Shown here one piece after another: positions 42,879-53,897 of a DNA stretch of 64,000 bases (position 1 is the stretch's first letter; the number at the start of each line of letters is the position of its first letter). A program made the position numbers and the translations under genes. Under the pieces are notes generated by a model, which had not been told where the DNA came from, searched no databases, and saw only the letters and a program-made list of their open reading frames with translations. Source of the stretch: Rhyacophila brunnea. Taxonomy: Eukaryota; Arthropoda; Insecta; Trichoptera; Rhyacophilidae. The stretch is from positions 372,001 through 436,000 of the forward strand of contig JAGYXB010001842.1 in the NCBI GenBank assembly GCA_022495005.1, given 5' to 3'.

Positions 42879-43619
42879 GATTTACAATTTATAATCAAGC
42901 CTTTCTTCCAATAAACTGGCGAAGCGAAAAATTGCTACAGTTGCAAAAAATGTTGTTTGGAAAAAAATTAGATATGTTCAGGTATCAAAAGATTGGTTTG
43001 ATAAAATTTAAATACTCCATAAAGCTTGACTTACGCCATATTATGACAAGAGGAAGAAGAAGCAATGGCAACATTACGCATTTGCTATTATAACAGTTCT
43101 CTGCCAATCAATCAATCTAAGAAAGATGACCTCAATATTTGCCATTGATAGATCCGGTTTATCATCCATTTTATATAAATTTAAATACTTGTAATATTTT
43201 TTTATAAGCCAAAACCACTATTATTTAACAGTCAGTATTATTATTACTATCACTTTCATTTAATATCCATGCACTTGTTTTAATTTCATAAGTTTTCTGT
43301 AGTAAAATATTTATAATTGTAAATGTAAATAATGATACTCATGTCAAAATTATTTAAATTATTTTATGCCAAAACCACATATTATTTCATTAAATGCTCA
43401 ATAACTAATACTTGATTTCCTTTTTTTAATACAATATTTTTAAAATACATTAATTTTTTTATAAAAATAGCATTAAATGATTTAATTTTATTCATATCCT
43501 GATTTGTGGCACTTCTTTAAACTTTAAAAACCACCTCCTGTAAAATGCGAAAAAATTACACAAATCTGCTTATGTCAAACAGGTACGGAACTGTAATAAA
43601 TAATAATTGTAATAATTAC

Positions 43620-43929
43620 CTATGGGACCTGGGGGACCCGCAGGACCCGTGGCACCAGCGGCACCCGCGGCACCCGTGCCACCCGGGGCGCCAGTGGCAC
43701 CTGTGGGCCCCGGGCCTCCGGTGGGCCCCGGGCCACCAGTGGGCCCAGGGCCACCAGTGCCACCATTGCCACCCGCAGGACCCGGGGCACCCGCAATACC
43801 CGGGGGACCCGTAATTCCCGGTGGACACGTATAACAATCACTATCCTCGGCATCCGAGGGATCCGAGGAGGCGGAGGAGCAAACTGAAATCATGGAGCCA
43901 AAGGCTAAGACAATTATAACAAATTTCAT
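43620..43929 (-). CDS. Secreted collagen/CS-alpha-beta protein: exon 1, signal peptide and collagen stalk
   Basis: ATG at 43929 opens [20 protein letters not shown], a clear signal peptide, then a short acidic stretch with Cys-Tyr-Thr-Cys. From residue 38 to 103 come 22 uninterrupted Gly-X-Y triplets ([15 protein letters not shown] and so on). The exon ends at ATAG|GTAATT (43620/43619) in phase 1. Without splicing the frame would run only a few residues into non-collagen sequence and stop. Joining to 39025-39221 gives a 168-residue secreted protein. Collagen triplets should trimerise, and the CxxC before them could lock the chains. Confidence 0.8.
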
Positions 43930-44013
43930 TTTTATATTAATCAATTAAGTCGACTATTGATGTATTTTAAGAGAAAATTAGAGAATAATGAAAAATTATT
44001 CCAAGGTAACGTT

Positions 44014-44021
44014 CTTTTATA
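44014..44021 (-). promoter_or_regulatory. TATA box for the collagen/CS-alpha-beta gene
   Basis: The minus strand reads TATAAAAG about 85 nt upstream of the start codon at 43929, predicting transcription from about 43985-43990 and a 5' UTR of roughly 60 nt. No other core element is asserted. Confidence 0.5.
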
Positions 44022-44444
44022 GTCCAAAATCGCACAGTGCTTCTCAATCTGATAGTAACTATTTTTATTTTTAATTGCTGAAATCCCGAAAAGATGCTTA
44101 CCTACGCATAATATGACCCCAAATTTACATTGGCAGTAAAGACTTACAAATCAGCAAAACGCCAAAAAATTAATAATAAATAATAAATTAAGCATGTTGG
44201 AATTTTAAATAAAATACAATTTTTGTTCCTAAGCAAAGCATATGAACCCACCTCCTCAGAGTGGTAATTATCTTAAAAGACCGTTTACAAGAAACAATTT
44301 GTCATTTTTTAAACCTAATTGGATATTCCTCAATTAGATAAACAAAACGTATTATTTTTACTGCAATAATCTAAAATGTATGAAAAATAAGACTATCCTG
44401 TCAATTAAAATCCATTCATATGAAAAAACGATGCCTCTATCCAA

Positions 44445-44650
44445 ACTACCTACTACATAAAGTAACTAGCATATCAATTCAATGGGTCTCATGGTGGCTA
44501 GATTTTTTATGATTTTATTAAAATCTTAGACATATTTCCATTAGATTAGGACGCTAAGCGACCTGCTAAGTCTAGCGAGGCATATGGCTCTGCTAATAAA
44601 TAATAACTGACATATTATTTATATTTCTTACAAATTATACTATGTTTTTA
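44445..44650. repeat. Dispersed repeat copy (GGACGC.AAGC family)
   Basis: CCAAACTACCTACTACATAA and GGACGCTAAGCGACCTGC with GTCTAGCGAGG align with the zinc-finger intron segments at 2625-2840 and 18190-18400. 44022-44444 before it is unrecognised. Confidence 0.55.
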
Positions 44651-44697
44651 GTTGCACGTGTACCGAGAGAAAATCTCATAACCTTTATATAATAATT

Positions 44698-45186
44698 CAG
44701 TAGCGAAGGGTGGAGGTAGGCTTTTAAGATCCGCCATAAGAAGTGCACATTAAACTTTGTTAGTCATACGTATTTGTTTTTATTGAACTAAAACCACAAT
44801 TTACATACCTATGGTATTAGTTAGTTTTTAAAAATAAATGAAGGCCTGCCTAAACCAAACCTTAATAGTTTTGGTATATTTTGGGCGATACGACAAATTT
44901 ATGTACAATTTTAATAGGAAAAAAATATTATTCTATCTATAAAATATTCAAAGTTATGTATGATTTAATTGCATAAATTTAGATATTTTATAGATAGACA
45001 AGTATTTTTTGACTATTATCTATTATGGCATGGTTTTCGCAGGGTTTAATTGAATTTCAAAAACTAACCAACACCATCTGTAAATTACAGTCTTATTTCA
45101 ATGAAAATAAATAAGTATGACTGACAAAGTTTAGGGTGCACTATTTATGGCGGATCTTTACAGCCTACCTCCACACTTCGCCACTG
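44698..45186. mobile_element. hAT-type MITE (CAGT.GCGAAGGGTGGAGG)
   Basis: CAGTAGCGAAGGGTGGAGGT and inverted CTCCACACTTCGCCACTG form the ends, and the similarity continues inward to GATCCGCCATA. 489 bp. A related copy is at 47861-48821. 45187-45669 after it holds nothing recognised. Confidence 0.72.
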
Positions 45187-45669
45187 TATAATATAGTATA
45201 TAATATGGATAACCCCGAAGGCCCGAGCAATTTGAGGAATCGGGCTATATTCCCTATATTATATTATAATAAACGATAGATAATATCAAAACATATCATA
45301 ATATTTTTAAGTGAGTAGGTAGTACCAATAGACTTAATTAGGTATGCTTACGTAAAAATATCACAGACTAAATTTAAGAAAACACGTTGATATTTTTATT
45401 AAAGGTACTTTATAAATTTGAAGCATAAGAATGACGTACATATTCATTAATTATTATCATGTTTATTTTATCAATATTACGTAAGACAATTATAATTCTA
45501 TACTTACTGCTAGATGGCTACTACACTACCAACAATCTGCGAGTCTGTATGCTATGGAGTTATTGGCATTTTAAAGTTTGACGTTTTCTATAAATCAGAC
45601 TTCAAGCACACTTGTTTGAATAAATTCAGGTTTTTTAAAAATAGATATGCTATTATATAGGTAGGTACT

Positions 45670-47207
45670 CAGCGCCGGCGCGAGGATATTTGGTGCCCTA
45701 GGCAATGTTTATTTGCGCGTCCCCTTTTTAACAAATTGTTTAATTTTTTTCGAAAATTATAAAAAAAAAACATTTAGGGATCATGAGACATATTATAATA
45801 GACACGTATTAATAAAATAATTTAAGTCTCTTCCAAAAACTTTATTTACTTAAATAAATTATTATAAAACACGCACACACACACATATGTGAAAAATCAT
45901 AAGAAAATAATTATAAACCCTTTATTTTTCCGTTTCAAATATACATATAGCTTCTTTTTTGGTTATTTATTTTTTATTATTCTCATTTTATCTAATTGTA
46001 ATATTATGTGTTATAGGTTCGAAATCATTTGTACCTAGGGGACAACATGGATTATCTGTTGTAAGTCCAACATTTTGTGCCCTTTCTTGTTCTCCGACTG
46101 TTTTTCTGTTGCAAAAATATTTAAACAGAGAATCCTTTTGTTCTTCTAGCAACTTGGTTCTCTCGGCCTTTCTTTTTCTGTTTTGTGCTCCAGATGATCG
46201 TTTTTCATTTTATCAAACAAAATTTATTATTTACAAGATAATAATATAATATAAAGTAAATACCTAATAATAACCTGTGAAAAATTTGTTGATAATGTTA
46301 ATATGACAATTTGCAGTTCACAATAATTATTACACGCACTAGCAGATAAAATATAAACAGAAATTTTCCCTTTTTAAATCAAGTTTCACTAACAGTTAAA
46401 ACACCAACTTCCCCATTAATGTTATATGCTCGGCGCCAGTAATGCATTTACACAATTACTTCAAAGTAGGTTTTAAAATTTGGGAACCAAATTTCAACAA
46501 GACTTTGAATTTAATTGCGATTTTGCTGTAGAGAGACTGACTACTTATTTAAATGAATCCTATTCCTTTTCACTTCCAGGCAGATCAGTTTGAAAATAAA
46601 TATAGAAGTTTATGAGGGATTCCATTTCTTGGGAAGTTGCAGAAAGTTCTAACACGTGCAGGTGTGAGGTTTTTTATACCAAGTCAAAATATTACAATAT
46701 TATATAATATTATCGATGGCATGTGTATTGATATAAGATAAAAACGTATACGGTCTCTTTTTATCTTGGATTAGCTTAGACCACCAAACTGGAAATGTCG
46801 TAGTTTTAACAAAAACGTTCGATAGAAAATAAAAATTTTGATATGTGATCGGAATGTTTTCCGAATCTCGTGGTGAGAGGCTGGCAGGTCCAGAACCTCC
46901 TTGTAAACGTTTTTAGGTAATTAGGCTTAACAATACACAGCTGTGTGACAAAACCTCGAGATTTGTATCGTTTGTATACTTATCTGAAACTGGCTATGGA
47001 ATGCCACCAGATTCCGAATCAGATCACTACTTATGATACATAATTACAACGAACAGTTTAAAACATCAAAATAAAATAAAACGTATTATGTAGGTATTTA
47101 AAATTATTAAAATATGGAAATTAATTTTAGTTCTCCATTTATGCGCCCCCTTATGTTTTGCGCCCTAGGCGGTTGCCTATTTCTCCAATATGGACGCGCC
47201 GGCCCTG
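45670..47207 (-). mobile_element. hAT element (CAG.GCCGGCGCG ends) with transposase N-terminal remnant
   Basis: CAGCGCCGGCGCGAGGATAT at the left and inverted CGCGCCGGCCCTG at the right, both followed by CCTAGGC tracts, fit the CAGGGCCGGCGC hAT terminus. On the minus strand 46210-46020 encodes KRSSGAQNRKRKAERTKLLE and SLFKYF, the N-terminus of ZMYM-type hAT transposases. The catalytic part is missing, so this is an internally deleted copy. No 8-bp duplication is evident. Confidence 0.6.
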
Positions 47208-47860
47208 ATTAAGAAACGGGTATTCATTGGTGCATTCCTATTGGTGCCATGAAGAAAATGAATGTGTTATTGCTGTGGGCCGTTGGTAGTACAGTTATAA
47301 TACTCACTACAATAACAATAGTAATTATTTATTTATTAGCGTTTATTACATATAAAGAACACTAAGTGTTCTTACTTTATAAGTACTTATAGTTACAAAC
47401 TTTTGACATAACATTTTTTTAATCAGAATTCTATATTAAATTTAGAGTCTATGAAATTCGTAAATTAATGTATTAAAACCTTTTACTGTACAGCAATAAT
47501 AATTTACTAATGGTACAACAATCGAACGTAAAGAAAGAGTTTTAAAAACATAGCATTTACACAATAGATAAATTTCTTTAGAATAAGTACATTTTTTTTA
47601 AATTTAATATGTAATAATAATTTTGTTTCATTCTTTCCTCTACTATTTTGTATTTTTCTAGGATATTTATATTACCTATAAGTAGGTACGTCGAAACTAT
47701 ATCAACGATATTATGTCGAAAAGCATTGTCACCTATGTATAATCACAATCCTTGATGTTACCTATGTTTTATTGTTAATTGACTGTTTCACCGACGTGTT
47801 GTAATAGTAATCAGCTATTGTATAATACAATAATAATATTAAAAATAACTTGTATTTTAC
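47208..47860. other. No feature recognised
   Basis: AT-rich, with AATAATAATT tracts and no frame, repeat end or RNA motif seen. Confidence 0.4.
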
Positions 47861-48821
47861 CAGTGGCGAAGGGTGGAGGTAGCCTGTTATTATCCGCCAT
47901 AAATATTGCACACTATACTTGGCCAGTCATAATATGATTTGTTTTCATTGAATTTAGACTACAATTGAAGCGCCTAGTTTCAAAAGCCCCTAAAACGGTT
48001 TTTGAAAATTTTTGAGTTAGATATTATGTATTTAAATGGATATTTTTGTTACCTATTATGATGGCCAAAGATTGAACTTTAAAAAACGTCAAAAACCGTC
48101 AATACGTTTGATCAAAAATTAGGGTAAATTTCAAAACGTGCTAAAATGGTTAAGTGTGCTTTTCAAATACCCCTTAAATGGAATGCCAAAGTACTTAGAA
48201 TGTAACGAATTAATAAATAAAGTTCACAGATTTAATAGATATGATTTTATCTCATTTTTTTCAAAACTACCTAAAATAGTTTTAGAGGCTTTTGAAACTA
48301 GGCGTTTCAATTCACACACGGTGTTGGTTAGTTTTTAAAATTCCATTAAACCCCGCGAAAACCAAGTCATAACAAATAATTGTCAGAAAATACTCGTCTA
48401 TCTATAAAGTATCTAAAATTATGCAATTAATTCATTATATTATAACTTTGGATATTTTATGGATAGAATAACATTTTTTATCAAATAGTTTGGTTTAGAC
48501 AGGGCTTAATGAATTTAAACAAATTAAGTAATATTATGTATTGCTGAATCAACGAAAACAAATACTAAAATAAATAAATATAGTAGGTACGAATGAAAAG
48601 GTGTGCACAATTTTGTCAGATAGCCCAAAGTATATTATCAAAACTATTACGGGTTGGTTAGGCAGGGTTTAATTGATTTTTAAAAACTAACTAATACCAT
48701 CTATAAATAAATTGTAGTTTTAGTTCAATGAAAACAAAATAATGCGTTTGACTATGTAACAAAGTTTAACGTGCACTATTTATGTCAGATCTTAACAGCC
48801 TACCTCCACCCTTTGCCACTG
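47861..48821. mobile_element. hAT-type MITE with nested TGAAGCG MITE
   Basis: CAGTGGCGAAGGGTGGAGGT and inverted CTCCACCCTTTGCCACTG are the ends. The flanks TATTTTAC (47853-47860) and TATTTAAC (48823-48830) are an 8-bp duplication with one mismatch and one extra G at the right. It is longer than its relative at 44698 partly because it contains 47966-48309. Confidence 0.72.
47966..48309. mobile_element. TGAAGCG-family MITE nested in a hAT MITE
   Basis: TGAAGCGCCTAGTTTCAAAA and inverted CTTTTGAAACTAGGCGTTTCA-type end. Interior close to 35581-35905. It is the youngest layer at this site. Confidence 0.75.
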
Positions 48822-48994
48822 GTATTTAACTAGCTTGTTTAGGTTTAATATGTGGTTTTTATGAGGATGTATTTTGAGATTCTACGTATGACATTTTGAT
48901 TCTTGAATGGTTTCGCATGTTGCATAATGAATTCGAGAAGCTTACTACCTACTAACGAATTAATTACGCGGTGGCATTGCAAATTGCTGCCGAG

Positions 48995-49166
48995 CAGTGG
49001 CGTCCCTAGATATAATGCCGCCCCTAGGCAGCGCCAAAATGCTGCGTAATTCTTTATACAGTATTTTTTAATCAACCGTCCATGACTCCAATATCTAAGA
49101 AATGTGTTGTATGGATACATTACTAACAAAATATATACTACACTTATTCGCAAATTTTCTAGTGTA
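48995..49166. mobile_element. hAT-type MITE, left part only
   Basis: CAGTGGCGTCCCTAGATATA starts a copy of the 10772-11170 family that loses similarity near 49166, about 40 bp before an inverted full copy. Confidence 0.65.
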
Positions 49167-49206
49167 AATGAAATAATTCTTGTCTTCGCCTTAATTGTTT
49201 CGGCAG

Positions 49207-49664
49207 CAGTGAAGTCCCGTGGGGGTAGGCGGATTGATCGTCGCTGGGAGCGGCAGTTACTCGAAGGGCGGCAAATCGAGGAGAAATAGCTACATAAACT
49301 TAGTAATAACGGAAATATCTTTCCATTAAAAAATCAGCTTACTGGTTGGAAACATAATGTATTAATTTACATAAAAGGCTTAACAGGGTTGTTATTTTTT
49401 CTGTTGAATTCCCGATGTCTAGTTTACTTCCGTTGGCCTTCAACGTTCGATGTCTTTGGTGACGGCAAACGTCAAAAAATCCCCACTTTAGGTGGGAAAA
49501 TATTTATAAATTAAATTTTCTATGTTTTAGGGGTAGGTATATAGTTTGAAGTAATGTATCCATACAACACATTTCTTAGATTTTTGAGTAATGAAAGGGT
49601 AATAAAAAATGAGGCGGAATTTTGGCGCTGCCTAGGGGCGGCATTTTGTCTAGGGACGCCACTG
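49207..49664. mobile_element. hAT-type MITE, inverted full copy
   Basis: CAGTGAAGTCCCGTGGGGGT at the left and GGGACGCCACTG at the right. The interior is the reverse complement of the family, with an extra stretch near 49465-49550. No clear duplication. Confidence 0.68.
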
Positions 49665-49704
49665 GTACTATTATACAAGAGAATTATTGATAATAGAGTA
49701 AAGA

Positions 49705-49920
49705 CGATGCGCGGATTGCGGGTCGCGGGTGCATATGACGCATGCCGAACGAAATATAATTTGTCATGTTAATCCAACATGCGTCCATTTAATGTTCTGT
49801 TTATTGTTCTATTAGTAATAATAATAATATATTCATTAACATATTTTCTTTATCAAGTAAATGGGTAACGGTTTTAGTCATCTTTACACGATTTAAGAAT
49901 TAATACCCCCATCGCCATCA
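49705..49920. repeat. Dispersed repeat, inverted copy of 40128-40345
   Basis: Reverse-complement match as described at 40128. 49921-50244 beyond it is unrecognised. Confidence 0.6.
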
Positions 49921-50738
49921 CGAAACAAATTGACGTGTTTCCAGCTTTACGTTCTCTCTCCGAATGCCAGCGAGTCCAAAATTTCGTCGCGCCTATAGTT
50001 GAAAATTATGTCCCGTTTCACTGATGTATCGTCTTAACTGTATCTAAAGTCAGAAGAGATCCATTTTAGGTCCGTACTTTTTCCAACTTATACGGGTGTA
50101 AATATGTATGCGTACCGCCGTACACCTATGGAATATTAAAAAAATGTCAACAGTTTTGTATATGCGCAGCGGATATCATGTTTTAATTTGCAATTTAAAT
50201 AACTGTCTTGTATACAGAATCATGTAACCCAAGTGAAATCCATATATCTGTACATGGAAGGTAAACTACACTATGTCAAAAAAGACACTTTTTCACAATG
50301 GCTGTTCAAAGTTTTTTCGTGAAGTTTTTGTTAGAATACTACCGGTTTTCTCATACTATTTGTTATGATCTCTGGTTTAATGATACTTGAGGTGTTTCTC
50401 TACAATATTCAAGGAAAGTTTAAAAGAAAATGCATTTGATTCTTAAAATAAATGATGTTTAATGTACATAGTGCTGTTTACCTCTAAAAAGTTTTACACA
50501 TTCAAATTACATGGTGCAGAATTCTCTAAAAAACTTTTACTGCAATCAAAATACCTACCTTTAAGAAAGTGAAAGAACCATTCGATTTGCGTTATATTAA
50601 TAATTTTCGGTATTAAAAGATAACAAGACATTAATTTTCAAATTTTATTAGGATTATAGTATCTAAGTATGAAAAATTAGACAGCAAATTATTATACACA
50701 AAAAATATGATAGGTACATAAAAATATTGATAATAAAT

Positions 50739-52125
50739 TCAATCATCCTCGGGGAAATCTGGAGTCTGGTCTTCTTTTTGTAGCGTCTTATAAAATTCGT
50801 GACACTCACTGGGTATAAATGGGAGAAGTGCCATCAAATCGTTGTATTTTACGAGGAAATAGGCTTTAAAGTATTCCTACGTGGCCCCAAAGAAGCTGGG
50901 AATCTCCCAGACCTTATTTTTAATGAAATTAAATAATTCTTCTTCATTAAAAGAAGTTTTATAATGGAGATCTCTTATATTTTCCTGACGAATTTGGAGA
51001 TGAGTGCACTGAGAAAGTAAAAATGCTTCCTTATCATTATTCACTTTCCTGTTAACAAAAGGTGAGTGTGTACCATCAAAGAGAACTTTAAAATTTTTAA
51101 AATCACTAAATTCTAAAGTATGTACACGGAATTTATTAGAACAGCTCCTTATGAATTGCTGCCAATCCCATAGTGTCATTATGGAGAGATTGTTATTTTT
51201 TTCTTTTTCGTTCGATTACGGCATGAACTGTATCAGCCTCCATATGAGTGTGACCTTTTAATAAAAACTTATGTTTGATTCTCTTTATCTGCGGCCATTT
51301 ATGCATGATCCAGAAGAAACATGATATTAAAATAATGTTTTTGTTTTGCCCATAACAATTATCTGACCATATTGTGATATTATCAATGGCAGATGTTGGT
51401 ACTACTTGTTCTGCCCATCTCAATAACGCCGAAGCCATCTCTTCACCACCTCGACCTGCCTTTGTTTCATCCCACATCATACAGTGGGCCGGGCCTGGTG
51501 TATCGTATATAGTGAACTTGAATGTTCACTGCTTCCTCTTGTAGAAACTTGTTCCACATGTGAGAAGAGGTGTGGGCAGACATTTTTGCAGATCCATCAT
51601 TATAACAATACTTTTATTGTCACCTTTTGCTATTATAGAGTCTGTGTTTTTTAATTAATATCTTAATTGCGCATCATTGAGATGAGCAGACTGAATGTGC
51701 TCAATGTTTTCTTTAATCAATGTTATCTCCTAATTGAGAGTCCTTCTTTTGAGCCAAATACATGTCGCATGTGTCGCATGTATCATTTTGTGGAGGCTTA
51801 AACGAAAGCTTGAAATATCTGTTGAAAATATCGCCATAAACCCACTTCTTTACTCTGTGTTATACATCAATGTTTTATGTTTCACAATAGGCCAAATAAA
51901 GTTGGTGCATCTTTTCAATAGACAGTTCAGAAGACAAAAATTTCCTTGCAGATCTCTCCCTGCAGTAATGGCTCTCGTATGCCGGAAAGCTGGAAATGTG
52001 GGTTTGTACGTTTTCCATAACATCTTGGGGAGTTTTATTAGAAGGTACTATCTTCTTTCTCCTTTTATCCTCCTCTACCAAACCGCCAACTTGGCGCTTT
52101 TTCATTACTGTTATTGCAGTAGAAT
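50739..52125 (-). pseudogene. Transposase-like gene with WSDNCxGQNKN motif, broken
   Basis: Minus strand, N to C: KTPQDVMENVQTHISSFPAY and ESHYCRERSARKFLSSELSI (about 52060-51900), then stops, then MMWDETKAGRGGEEMASALL, NITIWSDNCYGQNKNI and FLLKGHTHMEADTVHAVIER (51480-51193). A one-base shift leads into LWDWQQFIRSCSNKFRVHTL (51179 on), and another into KYNDLMALLPFIPSECHEFY near the end. The D, H and E residues in the SDN and HTHMEAD blocks look like a DDE-type core. It belongs to a repeat-associated protein family common in insects whose superfamily name I cannot assign with certainty. Confidence 0.6.
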
Positions 52126-52162
52126 TAAATGAAAAAGAAAGAAAATTAACAATCTCTCCATA

Positions 52163-52604
52163 ATGACACCATGGGATTGGCAGCAATTCATAAGGAGCTG
52201 TTCTAATAAATTCCGTGTACATAATTTAGAATTTAGTGATTTTAAAACTTTTAAAGTTCTCTTTGATGGTACACACTCACCTTTTGTTAACAGGAAAGTG
52301 AATAATGATAAGGAAGCATTTTTACTATCTCAGTGCACTCATCTCCAAATTCGTCAGGAAAATATAGGAGATCTCCATTATAAAACTTCTTTTCATGAAG
52401 AAGAATTATTTAATTTCGTTAAAAAGAAGGTCTGGGAGATTTCCAGCTTCTTTGGGGCCACGTAGAAATACTTTAAAGCCTATTTCCTCGGCAAAATACA
52501 ACGATTTGATGGCACTTCTACCATTTATACCCAGTGAGTGTCACGAATTTTATAAGACGCTGCAAAAAGAAGACCGGACTCCAGATTTCCCCGAGGATGA
52601 TTGA
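52163..52604 (+). pseudogene. Inverted duplicate of the transposase C-terminus
   Basis: The right arm repeats the C-terminal coding part on the plus strand (TPWDWQQFIRSCSNKFRVHN, NDKEAFLLSQCTHLQIRQEN, and in the next frame TLKPISSAKYNDLMALLPF). It shares the same internal frame break as the left arm, so the break preceded the duplication. It has no start of its own. Confidence 0.7.
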
Positions 52605-53439
52605 ATTTATTATCAATATTTTTATGTACCTATCATATTTTTTGTGTATAATAATTTTCTGTCTAATTTTTCATACTTAGATACTTACTATCACTATAAT
52701 CCTAATAAAATTTGAAAATTAATGTCTTGTTATCTTTTCATACCGAAAATTATTAATATAACGCAAATCGAATGGTTCTTTCACTTTCTTAAAGGTAGGT
52801 ATTTTGATTGCAGTAAAAGTTTTTTAGAGAATTCTGCACCATGTAATTTGAATGTGTAAAACTTTTTAGAGGTAAACAGCACTATGTACATTAAACATCA
52901 TTTATTTTAAGAATCAAATGCATTTTCTTTTAAACTTTCCTTGAATATTGTAGAGAAACACCTCAAGTATCATTAAACCAAAGATCATAAAAATAGTATG
53001 AGAAAACCGGTAGTATTCTAACAAAAGCTTCACGAAAAAACTTTGATGGCCAGTGGTCAACTGCACCAAGTCGTTTCGGTGTTGTTTCCCTCTAACCACT
53101 TATCACTTAGCACAATGGGGTAATGAACACCATATCTACTTGGTGTTCTATCCCTCGGATATAATACATAACATAGTGTAATATGCCTTTCATTAAATTC
53201 GTTTCTGGCAGGGTTACGACATAGTTGAGTATATCACTGGAAAGAGCGTCGCGAGCTATGTAAAAATATGTAAAAATCTCAATTTTGCCAAAAATCGACA
53301 TGGTGTAGTTTACCTCCCATGTACAGATATTATTTAACGATAAAGGTTATAAAATAACGTATTATCGTATTATCTGTTTATAGTAGCCCTGTAGTAAAAT
53401 CATCTCTTAAGACAAAAGTATCATGATCCTTTACTTCAG

Positions 53440-53705
53440 TGGAGGCTGTATGGATATATGTATTCCGTGGCTTTATGCGACTTACTTTCTCTTATAAGAC
53501 TGTAGACTAAACGTCAGAAGACATTATTATTTTATATCTGGCTACGTACATACTGTTTCTGACGGAGGGTAAATGCGAACTATGCCATTCTAGGTAGTGT
53601 TGACCTGCATGCCCCCGATAACCATCTTATAAATCGGGAACATCAGTTGTTCCATGTTGCAGAAATGACCTGCCATCAGTAATACAAGTTGGGTGGGCAA
53701 TAACC
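53440..53705 (+). pseudogene. Jockey/CR1-like non-LTR fragment
   Basis: Similar at DNA level to 22640-22925 (GCCATTCTAGGTAGTGTTGA, AAATGACCTGCCATCAGTAA). It breaks off at GGGCAATAACC where a G-rich tract with CAGCGGCGCACCCAGG begins, resembling the left end of another hAT element without a partner. Confidence 0.6.
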
Positions 53706-53897
53706 AGCGGCGCACCCAGGGGGGGGGGTGGGGGAGGCAAGCAAAAAATTAGCTTATATGTCAGGGGCATATTCGAAAAATAATAGTCATTGCTTAAATT
53801 CTTTATTTTTATTCATATATTTGGTATAGGTACTTAATTAAACGTTTTTTAATAGTATTGTAGGTACCCGAGAAAATATGAAAATATTACATAGGTA

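Larger units (their letters stand above)
50247..53327 (-). mobile_element. 3.1-kb transposon with inverted duplication of its transposase end
   Basis: The termini TCTGTACATGGAAGGTAAAC and inverted GTTTACCTCCCATGTACAGA are flanked by TA (50245-50246, 53328-53329). Internal inverted arms of about 0.9 kb (50311-51190 and 52121-53046) are nearly identical and each carry the 3' part of the transposase gene. The right arm holds about 250 bp near its terminus that the left arm lacks. The small MITE at 1078-1459 has a related terminus. Confidence 0.75.

Noticed and set aside
43616..43853. Proline-, tryptophan- or arginine-rich frames overlapping the collagen exon, on both strands
   Set aside because: They are out-of-frame or antisense readings of the GGN-CCN-rich Gly-X-Y repeat. 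Only the 43929 frame has a signal peptide and splice context.
45670..47207. Calling an intact transposase gene in this hAT element
   Set aside because: Only the N-terminal KRSSGAQNRKRK block is recognisable. No catalytic hAT region or continuous frame is present.
50100..53400. Two independent genes for the paired 100-codon frames at 50877 and 52163
   Set aside because: They are the same sequence in inverted arms of one transposon, with the same internal frame break, not separate genes.
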